Below are positions 63,830 to 64,000 of a stretch of DNA of 64,000 nt, one piece after another. The translations under genes and the position numbers were made by a program. Position 1 is the first letter of the stretch. Each line of letters opens with the position of its first letter. This DNA is from Saccharina japonica. Its lineage: Eukaryota; Sar; Phaeophyceae; Laminariales; Laminariaceae. Location of the stretch: contig MEHQ01004575.1 of the NCBI GenBank assembly GCA_008828725.1, positions 172,491 through 236,490 of the forward strand. Reading direction: 5' to 3'. The notes beneath the pieces are model-generated. The model searched no databases and was not told where the DNA came from. It saw nothing but the letters and a program-made list of their open reading frames with translations.

Positions 63830-64000
63830 CTGACCTGGCTAGGGATACCCTGTCCTCTTATACCTAGCTTCCTACACTTGGCGTCGTCGGCAGGACATGA
63901 GTTGCTGGCCGTGAGTTCGAATCTCACCTCCACCATGAAAACACTTTTTAAAGAAAAGTGAATTTCCTCATGTCAAAAACCTGAAACATTCTCTCTCTGG
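63830..64000 (+). mobile_element. tRNA-derived SINE, family S2, copy b (runs off the window)
   Basis: GGCAGGACATGAGTTGCTGG is followed by a perfect tRNA T-arm-like GTGAGTTCGAATCTCAC (B-box GAGTTCGAATC) and CTCCACCATGAAAA. The AAAAGTGAATTTCC and CATGTCAAAAACCTGAAA tail matches the copy at 14558-14752. The A-box region differs (TGGCTAGGGAT). It continues past the right edge of the window. Confidence 0.6.

Overview
The window is eukaryotic nuclear DNA. It has one long recognisable host exon and is otherwise dominated by transposons, from about 13.9 kb to the right edge. It carries Ty3/gypsy LTR retrotransposons, hAT-like and Mutator-like inverted-repeat elements, two tRNA-derived SINE families and an interstitial TTAGGG-type telomeric tract. 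The host exon encodes a protein with a 'DPH...G' fold start related to von Willebrand D / plant root-cap-like domains. One retroelement ends its Pol with a 'YWRVRF...DWEELT' tail of a kind I associate with stramenopile and algal elements. A brown alga or other stramenopile is my best guess, but no sequence here settles it.

Layout. 1-11 kb is unique-looking sequence with a single convincing coding exon (4474-5422). 11-16 kb is non-coding, with an interstitial telomere tract (13.68 kb), a foldback element (13.9-14.4 kb) and a tRNA-like SINE (14.56 kb). 16.2-18.5 kb holds two hAT-like elements with 8-bp target duplications; the first keeps a 49-codon N-terminal reading frame. 18.8-38.1 kb is a Ty3/gypsy element (A, plus strand) whose gag is split by a second, complete Ty3/gypsy element (B, minus strand, 19871-30902). 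The target duplication, LTRs, primer-binding site and polypurine tract of B are all visible. Both elements are decayed: A has three nonsense codons in pol and paired frameshifts in gag, and B has two nonsense codons and three frameshifts in pol.

38.1-64 kb is a mosaic of non-autonomous elements. It contains a minisatellite-like array (38.2-39.5 kb), a MULE-like element with ~400-bp inverted arms and a 9-bp target duplication (39961-41279), and copies of a ~310-bp tRNA-derived SINE. It also contains a hAT-like family built almost entirely of a GAGTA palindrome in ~42-bp units (43.2, 58.0, 58.5 and 61.7 kb), and an inverted-repeat element filled with an unrelated 42-bp array (46.8-49.6 kb). The rest is a 641-bp TA-flanked inverted-repeat element, a 1.58-kb tandem duplication (52.1-55.2 kb), and a 1.7-kb hAT-like element with GGGTACCCG arrays near its ends (59.8-61.6 kb).

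Most striking are three things. Both LTR elements keep gag and pol in one frame separated by a single UGA in the same GAC-NCG-UGA context. Several unrelated inverted-repeat families carry arrays of short palindromes or 42-bp units. One middle-repetitive sequence (R1) has been a landing site three times. All boundaries, identities and counts were read by hand and not computed.
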